A stretch of DNA of 64,000 nucleotides, taken from Bacillota bacterium. GTDB lineage: Bacteria; Bacillota; Clostridia; Lachnospirales; Lachnospiraceae. The position numbers and the translations under genes are program-made. This document shows positions 43,045 through 51,370 of this stretch, in pieces. How positions within the stretch are numbered: position 1 is the stretch's first letter; the number at the start of each line of letters is the position of its first letter. The notes below the pieces were generated by a model, which worked only from the letters and a program-made list of their open reading frames with translations, searched no databases and was not told the DNA's origin. Location: NCBI GenBank assembly GCA_023407575.1, contig JAEYLX010000026.1, positions 248,001 through 312,000 of the forward strand, given 5' to 3'.

Positions 43045-44802
43045 ATGCCAGGATATGATAATAATAAATTGGGCGAACTTCGTCCTAACCAGATAATCAC
43101 AACCTTTGGACCGGGATCAATTGTGGACGCTGTAAAAGATTCGGTCACAGTTCTTGATATTAACTATTGGAGAGAAAAGGGTAAGAAGATTATAGACGGC
43201 CGTCTTGCATCTTATCTTAATGTGGATTGTTTTTACATGCCAAGAACTTCTTATAGTGGTGATGTGCCAGTGGTAACATTTCCATACAAGCATGTTTGTT
43301 CAAATATCAATTGTGGGAGGGTTTTTGATGCGAGAAATGATTTTAACTTAGATAAGTATCTTAGGTATGGAGTAACTTGCCCTGAACCTGATTGTCATAG
43401 GCAGGCATATCCTTCACGTTTCATTACCATATGTGAAAATGGTCATATGAATGACTTTCCTTGGCATTGGTGGGTTCACAAAGGTAATTCTACATGTAAG
43501 GGAAAAATTCGTATGTACTCTACAGGTAATACTTCGACATTGGCTGATATGTGGGTTGAATGTACTTGCGGAGCCAAAAGAAGCATGAGTGGTGCAACTC
43601 AGAAAGAAAACTTTGAGGATTTATCTTGTACGGGACATCACCCTTTTAGACCTAATCATAAGAACGAAAGATGTGATAAAAAGATAATTCCTTCGCAGCG
43701 AGGCGCATCTAATGTATATTTTGCTGTAAGCAGAAGCGCTATATCCATTCCGCCGTGGATTAATCCTCTTTTTAACTTAATTGATGAGCACTTGAGAGAT
43801 ATAGCTCTTGCAAAAACTCTTATGGGTGACGAAGGTGTGACAAAAATATATGAAATGTATTTTTCCAATTTCACCAGAAAAGAATTTGATGATGCTTTAC
43901 AGAGAAGACAAAATAATATAACAGAATTTACTGAGATTAAACAGATGGAGTATGACGCAATTACCCATCATGCGGATCCGGCGTATGCTTCGAATAAGAA
44001 GCACTTTAAAGCCGAAGAAGATCCACTTCCTGATTATTTGAAAACTTATTTTGACCGTATTATACGAGTTACAAAGTTAAGAGAAGTTAAAGTGTTACTT
44101 GGGTTTACAAGAGTTGATGCACCGGATCCTGATGCTGATGTACAGGCAAATGTTGTCTATTTGAATAAAGGAAAAACGGAAAAATGGCTTCCGGCGGCAG
44201 AGGTGAATGGGGAAGGCATATTCGTAGAATTCAATAGAAATACAATAGATTGCTGGTTAAGTGATGCGAATATGAAAGTTTTATCTGATAAATATGCAGA
44301 ATGTTATAAGGATTTCTGTGATTCTAAGGGCTGGACAGTGGCTGTATTAAGGGACGCACGTTATGTTCTTATGCATACCTTTGCACACTTGCTGATCAAG
44401 CAGATGTCAATGTCGTCGGGCTATTCATCATCAGCTATTAGAGAGAGAATCTATTACGGAGATAAAATGGCTGGAATTTTATTATACACCGGAAGTGCAG
44501 ATAAAGAAGGTTCTCTTGGCGGACTGGTAGAATTAGGTAACATAAACAGGCTAAATGAACTAATGAGAGATGCATTTCAGGAAGCTTTGTTGTGCACAAA
44601 TGATCCTGAGTGTCTTAATAATACTCCGGCAGGCAATAATTCAAATGGATCAGCATGCCATTCTTGTTGCATGATTTCAGAAACCGCATGTGAGAATGGA
44701 AACCGAATGCTCGATCGCGGTTTGGTGGTGCCTATTGCGAACAGAGAAAATCAATCATATTTTAGGGAATTGGTGATAGAGCTATGTCAACTGGAAGCAT
44801 AA
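43045..44802 (+). CDS. drmB: DISARM protein DrmB (DUF1998)
   Basis: 585 residues from the ATG at 43045 behind CGGAGGA; the longer frame from 43003 overlaps drmA and lacks a ribosome site. N-terminal LRPNQIITTFGPGSIVD is typical of DrmB. Several zinc-type cysteine groups follow (CSNINC, CPEPDC, CENGH, CTCGA), and the C-terminal DUF1998 region has MHTFAHLLIKQMS, GYSSSAIRERIY and the CHSCC...CENGNRMLDR block. DrmB binds DrmA and is needed for defence in DISARM. It overlaps drmC by 19 nt. Confidence 0.9.
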   Translation: MPGYDNNKLGELRPNQIITTFGPGSIVDAVKDSVTVLDINYWREKGKKIIDGRLASYLNVDCFYMPRTSYSGDVPVVTFPYKHVCSNINCGRVFDARNDFNLDKYLRYGVTCPEPDCHRQAYPSRFITICENGHMNDFPWHWWVHKGNSTCKGKIRMYSTGNTSTLADMWVECTCGAKRSMSGATQKENFEDLSCTGHHPFRPNHKNERCDKKIIPSQRGASNVYFAVSRSAISIPPWINPLFNLIDEHLRDIALAKTLMGDEGVTKIYEMYFSNFTRKEFDDALQRRQNNITEFTEIKQMEYDAITHHADPAYASNKKHFKAEEDPLPDYLKTYFDRIIRVTKLREVKVLLGFTRVDAPDPDADVQANVVYLNKGKTEKWLPAAEVNGEGIFVEFNRNTIDCWLSDANMKVLSDKYAECYKDFCDSKGWTVAVLRDARYVLMHTFAHLLIKQMSMSSGYSSSAIRERIYYGDKMAGILLYTGSADKEGSLGGLVELGNINRLNELMRDAFQEALLCTNDPECLNNTPAGNNSNGSACHSCCMISETACENGNRMLDRGLVVPIANRENQSYFRELVIELCQLEA

Positions 44803-45440
44803 GTTTAGATATTTTATTAAACAAAATCCAAGAGGATGCTATTACTAAAGCAGGAGAAGCTGTAAGGGAAATCCGTAAAAGATATCCTTCACTTTCAGAG
44901 AAAGAGGCGAGGGAAATACATACGTTAATTACAGCATCCTCTTGTGGAGAGAAGACGAGTGCAGAACTAGTCGTCACAGCACCACCCTCATTTTCAATCA
45001 AGACAAAAAGTACTAAAGGCGTAGTTAAAACTATGATTGAGAATGCGCAGAGCAGCATTTTGATTACGGGATATTCTCTTTCGGACTATTTTGGTGACTT
45101 AATCGAATGCATAATAAGAAAAAGCCAAGAAGGTGTTTTTGTAAAATTTTATGTGAATAATATTGAGAGTCAAAGCTGCTTTGACAAAATCTGCAGATAT
45201 AAGGGAAGGTTTCTAAAAATATATAATTATCCAAAGCAAGATGATTCCATGGCTGCACTTCATGCCAAAGTGATATCCATCGATAAAGTGGAGACGTTAA
45301 TTACATCCGCGAATTTATCTTATCATGGTCAAGAAGGAAATATTGAATTGGGTACGCATATTATATCCCAAGATATTTCAAGACAAGTTGAAGAAATATT
45401 TACAAAGTTGCTATTTCAAAAGGTATTTGTAGAAGTGTAG
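44784..45440 (+). CDS. drmC: DISARM phospholipase D-fold protein DrmC
   Basis: 218 residues. An N-terminal helical part (1-65) is followed by a PLD-fold half with one HKD motif: H160-A-K162 and Asp167 in LHAKVISIDKVETLITSANL. Proteins with one motif dimerise to make the active site; as in DrmC this could be a nuclease, though DrmC is not essential in tested systems. It is the last gene of the operon, translationally linked to drmB. No terminator follows directly. Confidence 0.88.
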   Translation: MSTGSISLDILLNKIQEDAITKAGEAVREIRKRYPSLSEKEAREIHTLITASSCGEKTSAELVVTAPPSFSIKTKSTKGVVKTMIENAQSSILITGYSLSDYFGDLIECIIRKSQEGVFVKFYVNNIESQSCFDKICRYKGRFLKIYNYPKQDDSMAALHAKVISIDKVETLITSANLSYHGQEGNIELGTHIISQDISRQVEEIFTKLLFQKVFVEV

Positions 45441-45487
45441 AAAACGAAATCAATTTCACATAAGGCAATATCTATCTGAATATTTAG

Positions 45488-45682
45488 GAATACCGAGAGA
45501 ATTTTGTACATAGATATTTATCCAAAATAACTCATGCGGATGCAAAGATGACACTTTATACTTATACCGATGCAAAGACGGATTTGAAGAAGTCAGAAAT
45601 GATTTACTTCAAGGACTATAAAAAAATAAAAAAGCCATAGCAAACAGATACAGATTAACATTTACGACCATTTATAAAGAAT
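45488..45682 (+). pseudogene. C-terminal remnant of a tyrosine recombinase (integrase)
   Basis: The frame reads ITHADAKMTLYTYTDAK then TDLKKSEMIYFKDYKK, which resembles the box around the catalytic tyrosine of phage-type integrases (LGHADIKMTLDIYTHA). A +1 frame continues AIANRYRLTFTTIYKE to a stop at 45682, the usual type of integrase tail. Only about 60 residues survive and there is no start, so it is a relic just downstream of the defence operon. The family call rests on a short segment. The gap 45683-45825 holds nothing I recognise. Confidence 0.5.
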
Positions 45683-45825
45683 AAAGAATTGGAAGAAAAA
45701 AGAACATGCAAGAGATAAGGAAATGAAGACATATAATAGGATTTAAAATATCAAGAATGATTTTTCTATGATGAAGAGCTTGGATAAATAAATCTAATAA
45801 AACAATGGTTTGAAACAAAATTAGT

Positions 45826-45871
45826 AAAGCATCAAGTTGGACTGTGTTATGGTCTGGCTTGATGCTTTTTT
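45826..45871 (+). terminator. T-tailed terminator at the right edge of the island
   Basis: AAAGCATCAAG (45826-45836) pairs with CTTGATGCTTT (45858-45868), with a T6 tail on the plus strand; on the minus strand it may also serve the ABC exporter operon. Confidence 0.8.
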
Positions 45872-45962
45872 GCTGGAAACCTCAAGGAAGGAATTAGATA
45901 ACCCCGCTTAAGGAGATGTAATTTACGAAACTTTTAGTGCTTATGGAAGGAATTGCCGGACT

Positions 45963-47756
45963 TTACACCTGATAATTCACAGCCTGCGAACGGAACAGCT
46001 TGTAATACATGCTGTCTTCCTTCTCCATTAATTTAACATGGCTGTCAAAGTCTGTGATATGACCTCCGTCTAAGACCAGAACCTTATCACAAAATACACT
46101 GCTAGACATGCGATGGGAGATATAAATAGCTGTTTTGTCACCCACCAGCTGGTTAAAGTTCTCATAGATTTCTGCTTCTGCTAACGGATCAAGAGCACTG
46201 GTAGGTTCATCCAGTATGATGAGAGAAGCATCTTTATAGAGAGCCCTGGCAATGGCAACCTTCTGGCTCTGTCCACCGGACATTTCTATCCCTTCCTGAT
46301 CATAGACTTTTCCAAACAAAGTATCCATTCCTTTTGGCAGCTCTGTTATTTTTTCTTTTAACCCAACCTGAGTAAGTAGATCATTGACCTTGGTGCGGTA
46401 TTTCGCACCCTCCGCTTGTTCTCCTCCACCTTTGACATTTTCAAAAATGGAGAAGGCAAATAGTTTAAAGTCCTGGAAGACCGCTGCTAATCCATTCATG
46501 TAACTTGAGAATTCATATTCATAGATATCATGACCATTCACATAGATGGTTCCGCTATCAGGCTTATATAATCTGCATAGAAGTTTTACGATTGTTGACT
46601 TACCGGCGCCATTTAAGCCAACGATGGAGATCTTTTCACCTTTTTTGATTTCAAAGGAGATATTCTTAAGTACCATATGTTCCGTCTTTGGGTAATGGAA
46701 GCTGATATTTTCAAAACGCAGAGATTCTACCTTTCCTTCAAAGGGCAAACTGCCTTCCTTTTTCTCTTCATCGGGCAGTGACATAAATTCCATAAAGGGC
46801 TGCAGGTAGCCAAGCATCTGGATTACCGTCATAATGTTTTTACCTAAATTAGTGGCAGCTGTGGTAAAGTTAATGGCTGCTGATACATACATGGTAAAGG
46901 CACCAATTCCGATTCTGCTCCCAAAGGTATTTGAGATTACTCTTATTCCTACGTAACCATAGGCAATGGCAGCCTGCAAGTCATTGATGATACCGGTAAA
47001 TCCAAGAAAAATACCCTGTTTTCTCTGAAAGGTTTTGGACCAGTCGTAAATCTTTCCGTTAAACTCCATAACCCTGTCGGTAAGCATTTTGTTCATATCA
47101 TAAATTCGAATATCCTTTTGCAGCTTATCCATAAAGCAAAGTTGCATATAATATCCATATCTTCGATTAACAGGAATAAGCTCCTGATAGAAGTTCAATT
47201 GATATTTGGAGAAAAAATTCTGCATAATCACAGCTATCACAATTGTTGCCACCAAGAGCAGTACAAACAGAGGGCTTAAGGTGAACATAACTGCCAGGAG
47301 GCCCACTATTGTCACGATGTTCTTAAGTACATCGGTAACACTTCGAATCATATTCTCCAGTGCACCCATGGTACGGCAGGCAAAGACGGCTCTCTCTTTT
47401 AAATCCAGGTAATAGGGATCTTCCAGACAGGCAAATTCCACTTTCATGATTTTATCCGCCATGGACTGATTAAGTTTTTCCTTCATATAGATATTACGGA
47501 CTTCCAGTATTCGCTTCATGACCTTATTAAGCAGGAAAAAGAGTACATTGGATATAACAATCAGTAATCCATAGCGTATCAGAAGATCTCTGTCCCTTTC
47601 ACCAACCAGCTCATCTACCAGAAATTTAGGAAGTACTACATTAATTAAAATCTGTCCGGTTTCCGATAAGGATTGTAATAGCAGTAGAAATATATAGGAA
47701 GGTGATATCTCAAAGCAAACACTGATAAATTTCTTAAGAGTTTTCACGTTATTCAC
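45963..47756 (-). CDS. ABC exporter, fused membrane and ATPase domains (second subunit)
   Basis: 597 residues: six transmembrane helices (about 1-320) then an ATPase domain with Walker A GLNGAGKST, signature MSGGQSQKVA, Walker B LIILDEPTSALD and switch His in YISHRMSS. It overlaps the preceding ABC gene by 8 nt. Two adjacent half-transporters of similar length point to a heterodimer for peptides, lipids or drugs. Both ATPase sites look intact. Expression is likely controlled by the ArsR-type regulator encoded first in the operon. Confidence 0.9.
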   Translation of the reverse strand: MNNVKTLKKFISVCFEISPSYIFLLLLQSLSETGQILINVVLPKFLVDELVGERDRDLLIRYGLLIVISNVLFFLLNKVMKRILEVRNIYMKEKLNQSMADKIMKVEFACLEDPYYLDLKERAVFACRTMGALENMIRSVTDVLKNIVTIVGLLAVMFTLSPLFVLLLVATIVIAVIMQNFFSKYQLNFYQELIPVNRRYGYYMQLCFMDKLQKDIRIYDMNKMLTDRVMEFNGKIYDWSKTFQRKQGIFLGFTGIINDLQAAIAYGYVGIRVISNTFGSRIGIGAFTMYVSAAINFTTAATNLGKNIMTVIQMLGYLQPFMEFMSLPDEEKKEGSLPFEGKVESLRFENISFHYPKTEHMVLKNISFEIKKGEKISIVGLNGAGKSTIVKLLCRLYKPDSGTIYVNGHDIYEYEFSSYMNGLAAVFQDFKLFAFSIFENVKGGGEQAEGAKYRTKVNDLLTQVGLKEKITELPKGMDTLFGKVYDQEGIEMSGGQSQKVAIARALYKDASLIILDEPTSALDPLAEAEIYENFNQLVGDKTAIYISHRMSSSVFCDKVLVLDGGHITDFDSHVKLMEKEDSMYYKLFRSQAVNYQV

Positions 47757-49572
47757 TTACCGCCACCTCCTCATTATAATATTTGCCTTGGATCATAAAC
47801 ATGTTATAATACTCGCCTTTTTCTTCCATGAGTTTCTCATGGTTTCCGTATTCCTTCAGACCATCCCCGTCAAAGAGGGCAATTTTATCACAGAATTTTG
47901 TACTGGCAAGTCTGTGGGAAATGTATACGGCTGTTTTCCCTTTTACCAGGTCACTGAAGTTCTCATAAATTTCAGCTTCTGCCAAAGCATCCAGCGCTGC
48001 AGTGGGCTCGTCCATAATTACCATTCTGGCATTCTTATATAAGGCTCTTGCAATTGCTAATTTCTGACTCTCACCACCGGAGAATTCTACGCCATCTTCT
48101 TCGATTACTTTTAACATGGTTTGTTCAATGCCTTTTGGCAGACTATCAATTTTTTTCTTAAGACCCACTTTTTCAAGGACTTCATGAACCTTGTCTTCAT
48201 TTCCACCTAAGGAGGAGCAGGAGACATTTTCCTCCACTGTATATGCCAGTACGTTAACATCCTGAAAAACAGCTGAGAACATAGCATATAAATCCTTTTT
48301 ATTAAACTCGGAGATAGGGATTCCATTAATTCTAATCTCACCTTCTGTAACTGGAAATAATCCGGTCATAAGCTTTACAAGAGTTGTTTTACCTGCTCCG
48401 TTGATGCCTACAATCGCTAATTTTTCCCCTTTATGAATGGTAAAATTAAGGTTCTTAAAGATGAGCTTTTCGGTTCCCGGATAGCAAAAGCTTACGTTGT
48501 CAAAGACAACTTCAAGGGTTTCCCCTTTTGCAAGCCGTTTTGAAGTTTCCGACTTGTTATCTTTTATTTTATCGCCCATGTCTTTATCCAGAAAATCATA
48601 AAAATCGTGCACATACTGACCTTCATTCAAGATAAAAGTCAGCTGCTCCGATACCTGGGTTAGCATAAGCGTAAGTGAAGTAACCGCTGTCAGATACATG
48701 GAGAAGTCAGCAATGGACATGCCATTTGCAGTCTTATAAATTAATAGGGCATAGGTAAGTCCGTTACTGATCAGAAAAGTCAGTACCTCCAGTAAGCCCA
48801 GAGAAAACTCTCTGTTTTTAATACTCTTTTGAATGTTTAAGAAGCCTTTGATTTCCTTGTTATAGTTTTCATTCACTCGGTTCTGGAATCGATACAGTCT
48901 GATGTCCTTACCATAACCAAAATCGTGAGTGGTATTATAATAATACTGCATCCGTCTTTCTGCATGTGCTACGTCTTCTTTTCTGCGGTAAATATATTTA
49001 TGTACACTTCTTTTTACCCAGATACCAATAGCAATGTTGAGCAGTAAGCCCAGGAGAAGGAAGACATTTAATCTTCCGATAAAGATCAATAGTCCCAAGG
49101 AGGTGAAAGCTACCGGACCTATCTCAAATAGTTTATGATACACACCTTCTACACCATTATTATTCGTACCGTTGGCTTGTAAAGCCCTTTCGTTATTTTC
49201 AAAAAAAGTTGCATCCTCCATATGCTGATAATCGATACTAACCAGCTTATCAAAGGTGTCTCTCAGGTAATCGAGTCTTAAATAAGTGATTGCCGGATAG
49301 GCAATTGAATTGATAAAGGTCCTTACAAAGCCCAAGGCTGCCATCAAGCCGAGAAAAATTAATACAATGCGTAGGATACCCTCTATACTTGCTGCTGGTC
49401 CTGTTACTTCCGTCAAAAGATATTTAGGAAGTAGTACTGCAAGAAAGGGATAGATTCCCCCCGTTAAAGTATATATAATAAAATAGAAATAAATTTTTTT
49501 ATCCTGTGCAGTAACATTGGCTAACATTCTTTTAAGGGTACTGCCTACCGGATATTCTAAATTCTTAGCCAT
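47749..49572 (-). CDS. ABC exporter, fused membrane and ATPase domains (first subunit)
   Basis: 607 residues with an N-terminal six-helix membrane domain (first strong helix IYFYFIIYTLTGGIYPFLAV) and an ATPase domain: Walker A GINGAGKTT, signature FSGGESQKLA, Walker B MVIMDEPTAALD, YISHRLAS. It starts on the base where the regulator gene stops (1-nt overlap) and overlaps its partner. The two half-transporters share the ALAEAEIYENF block after Walker B, so they likely arose by duplication. The substrate is unknown. Confidence 0.9.
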   Translation of the reverse strand: MAKNLEYPVGSTLKRMLANVTAQDKKIYFYFIIYTLTGGIYPFLAVLLPKYLLTEVTGPAASIEGILRIVLIFLGLMAALGFVRTFINSIAYPAITYLRLDYLRDTFDKLVSIDYQHMEDATFFENNERALQANGTNNNGVEGVYHKLFEIGPVAFTSLGLLIFIGRLNVFLLLGLLLNIAIGIWVKRSVHKYIYRRKEDVAHAERRMQYYYNTTHDFGYGKDIRLYRFQNRVNENYNKEIKGFLNIQKSIKNREFSLGLLEVLTFLISNGLTYALLIYKTANGMSIADFSMYLTAVTSLTLMLTQVSEQLTFILNEGQYVHDFYDFLDKDMGDKIKDNKSETSKRLAKGETLEVVFDNVSFCYPGTEKLIFKNLNFTIHKGEKLAIVGINGAGKTTLVKLMTGLFPVTEGEIRINGIPISEFNKKDLYAMFSAVFQDVNVLAYTVEENVSCSSLGGNEDKVHEVLEKVGLKKKIDSLPKGIEQTMLKVIEEDGVEFSGGESQKLAIARALYKNARMVIMDEPTAALDALAEAEIYENFSDLVKGKTAVYISHRLASTKFCDKIALFDGDGLKEYGNHEKLMEEKGEYYNMFMIQGKYYNEEVAVSE

Positions 49573-50678
49573 TACACCTCTTCTCCTTTTCTGTCCCCAG
49601 TGATTGCCTCAAGCCCCAACTGTTTTACTGCTTCTCCAACCTCATCGAATTTATAGGGATTAATTTCATAGAAGATTTTCTTGGCTTTTTCAACGTCTAC
49701 CGTCACACATACAAAGCCTTCCTGGAGCAGTAAATTAATATGATGGGATACAGTTGCGGGTGTCAGTCCTACAACATCCGCTATTTCCTGAATGTACATT
49801 TTCTTCCCTGTCAGCATATGAATTATTTTAAGTCTGGTTGCATCACCCAAAGTTTTTAAGGCACTAAGAAGCTTGGAATCACTTAAGGTAATCTTTTTAA
49901 GCTTACTAGAAAGACTGAAGACGTAGATACCAATTTCCGCAATAACAGCCTTCTCTTTCTCATCTTCCCAATCTACGGCAAACTGATTATAGGGGAGAAT
50001 ACACAGTTGTACCACCATCTGGTTACATTTGCCGAATTTGATTAGTCCCAAGTCCTTAAGGTTCGCTTCCAGATAACTTTTATCTTGAAAAGTTTTTATT
50101 GCTTCCTCATAATCCTTTTGCACCATTGAATAAAATTCTTGTAAGATCTTAACCCCTTCTGCTAGAAACTGTTGTACTCTTGGTAATAAGTGATAACGTT
50201 CAGAGTACATGGTTATCATTTTCATCTTTACGCTATCTTCTGTTTCTAAATTTTTTAAAAATTCAATCAATTCAGAGATATTACTAATTTTAATTTCGTT
50301 ATATTCACCACTGGTTGATTTAGCCCAATTCTCGATTCCCTCTAACATGATGGAATCTATTTCATCCTTGGTCATTCCTGCATGGAGTTTTTTTTGGCTG
50401 GTTAGATTATGAAGCACTGGTCTTGCTCTGTTATCAACTTCCAGCATACTGCTTTCAAACATTGGCTTTATATCAGGATATTCTGCAAATACCGGCATGA
50501 CCTTTTCTATAACCTTATCCTTGTAATCATAAACATTCTTAAGCATCACAGAAATTTCATTGGGTATGGGCGACTTATTAACATCCTTTTCTTTTGTACT
50601 AATATATTCAGAGATACAGTTTACCAATTCATACTCCCAATTAGGTTCTGTCAGCAATTGATAAGAGACTATTTCCAT
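49572..50678 (-). CDS. ArsR-type regulator with a large N-terminal domain
   Basis: 368 residues. The C-terminal about 90 residues are an ArsR winged helix: LLSALKTLGDATRLKIIHML, YIQEIADVVGLTPATVSHHINLLLQEGFV. The N-terminal 270 residues are helical and resemble the DUF5937-like sensor part of similar regulators; no metal-binding cysteines are seen, so the signal is probably not a metal. It is the first gene of an operon with two ABC half-transporters. Palindromes TTAGATA..TATCTAA upstream (50747-50786) are candidate binding sites for autorepression. Confidence 0.82.
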   Translation of the reverse strand: MEIVSYQLLTEPNWEYELVNCISEYISTKEKDVNKSPIPNEISVMLKNVYDYKDKVIEKVMPVFAEYPDIKPMFESSMLEVDNRARPVLHNLTSQKKLHAGMTKDEIDSIMLEGIENWAKSTSGEYNEIKISNISELIEFLKNLETEDSVKMKMITMYSERYHLLPRVQQFLAEGVKILQEFYSMVQKDYEEAIKTFQDKSYLEANLKDLGLIKFGKCNQMVVQLCILPYNQFAVDWEDEKEKAVIAEIGIYVFSLSSKLKKITLSDSKLLSALKTLGDATRLKIIHMLTGKKMYIQEIADVVGLTPATVSHHINLLLQEGFVCVTVDVEKAKKIFYEINPYKFDEVGEAVKQLGLEAITGDRKGEEV

Positions 50679-50712
50679 TTAGCTACCTCCCATTATGTAT
50701 TTTAGTTTTTAC

Positions 50713-50741
50713 CAATTTATCACATTATATAATGCATGTCA
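50713..50741 (-). promoter_or_regulatory. promoter of the regulator/ABC exporter operon
   Basis: Minus strand TTGACA (50741-50736), 17-bp spacer, TAAATT (50718-50713), about 30 nt before the ATG. Confidence 0.55.
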
Positions 50742-50746
50742 ATAAT

Positions 50747-50786
50747 GTTAGATAAATATCTAATATAAATATTTGATGAATATCTA
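50747..50786. promoter_or_regulatory. tandem ArsR-type operator sites
   Basis: TTAGATAAATATCTAA (50747-50762) is a palindrome with 7-bp arms; TTTGATGAATATCTAA (50771-50786) is a two-mismatch copy 24 bp away. They lie just upstream of the operon's -35. Confidence 0.6.
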
Positions 50787-50921
50787 ATATTATTTATAAG
50801 GTTATATTTAATACTAAAGATAAAATTTATTAATTAGCTTTATCTTGTGTGTTTAAAGAATGAGATAAACGCTCCATACTGGCGGTATTTAATAGAATTG
50901 TAATCTCGGGTTTAATTTATA

Positions 50922-50937
50922 TTAGATATCCATCTAA
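50922..50937. promoter_or_regulatory. third operator-like site
   Basis: TTAGATATCCATCTAA has the same half sites, TTAGAT and ATCTAA, as the sites at 50747-50786, about 150 bp away. It could support DNA looping or control of a plus-strand transcript. Confidence 0.5.
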
Positions 50938-50989
50938 TATATTGATTGGTTGTATGATTCAGCATCAAAAGTCTGGCCTTAATGTAACA

Positions 50990-51216
50990 AGTACTTGTAA
51001 ATGAAATGCAAATATTCCGATACATATCGAGAAAAAAGCGGGATTTAAATATATCGAGTTTACTTTAAAAGTAATCGAGGATATAATAATGAAAAAATAA
51101 GTGCACATTGCATAATGGATCTCAATATAAGAGGTAATTATGCAGAAAAAGAGTTGCAGATATTTACAGGAACTTACAACCTATGCATAATGAAATGATA
51201 AAAGTAATAACAGGGC
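50990..51216 (+). other. decayed coding DNA upstream of recQ
   Basis: One frame reads EKKAGFKYIEFTLKVIED and stops near 51100, similar in style to the end of a GNAT acetyltransferase; later a frame has LQELTTYA and EMIKVITGQK leading into the repeat array. Stops interrupt all frames. No identity can be assigned. Confidence 0.3.
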
Positions 51217-51294
51217 AAAAACAAGAGTAAGAACAAGAACAAGAGTAAGAACAAGAACAAGAGCAAGAACAAGAGCAAGAACAAGAACAAGAGG
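51217..51294. repeat. hexanucleotide tandem array
   Basis: Thirteen hexamers of type AAGAAC, AAGAGT or AAGAGC in a row, with a higher-order pattern of 18 bp. In one frame it reads as Glu-Gln repeats broken by two TAA codons, each one base from CAA, as if a Q/E-rich protein tail had decayed. Confidence 0.8.
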
Positions 51295-51370
51295 AGAATT
51301 ACTAAAGATTGTATAGACTCAGATATAAAGATTTTGAGTAATTTTCATTAAGGAGATTATAAGATAATAT

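Noticed and set aside
51217..51294. Hexamer array considered as a CRISPR array
   Set aside because: Units are 6 bp with no spacers; it is a microsatellite. No CRISPR array or cas gene is seen in the window.
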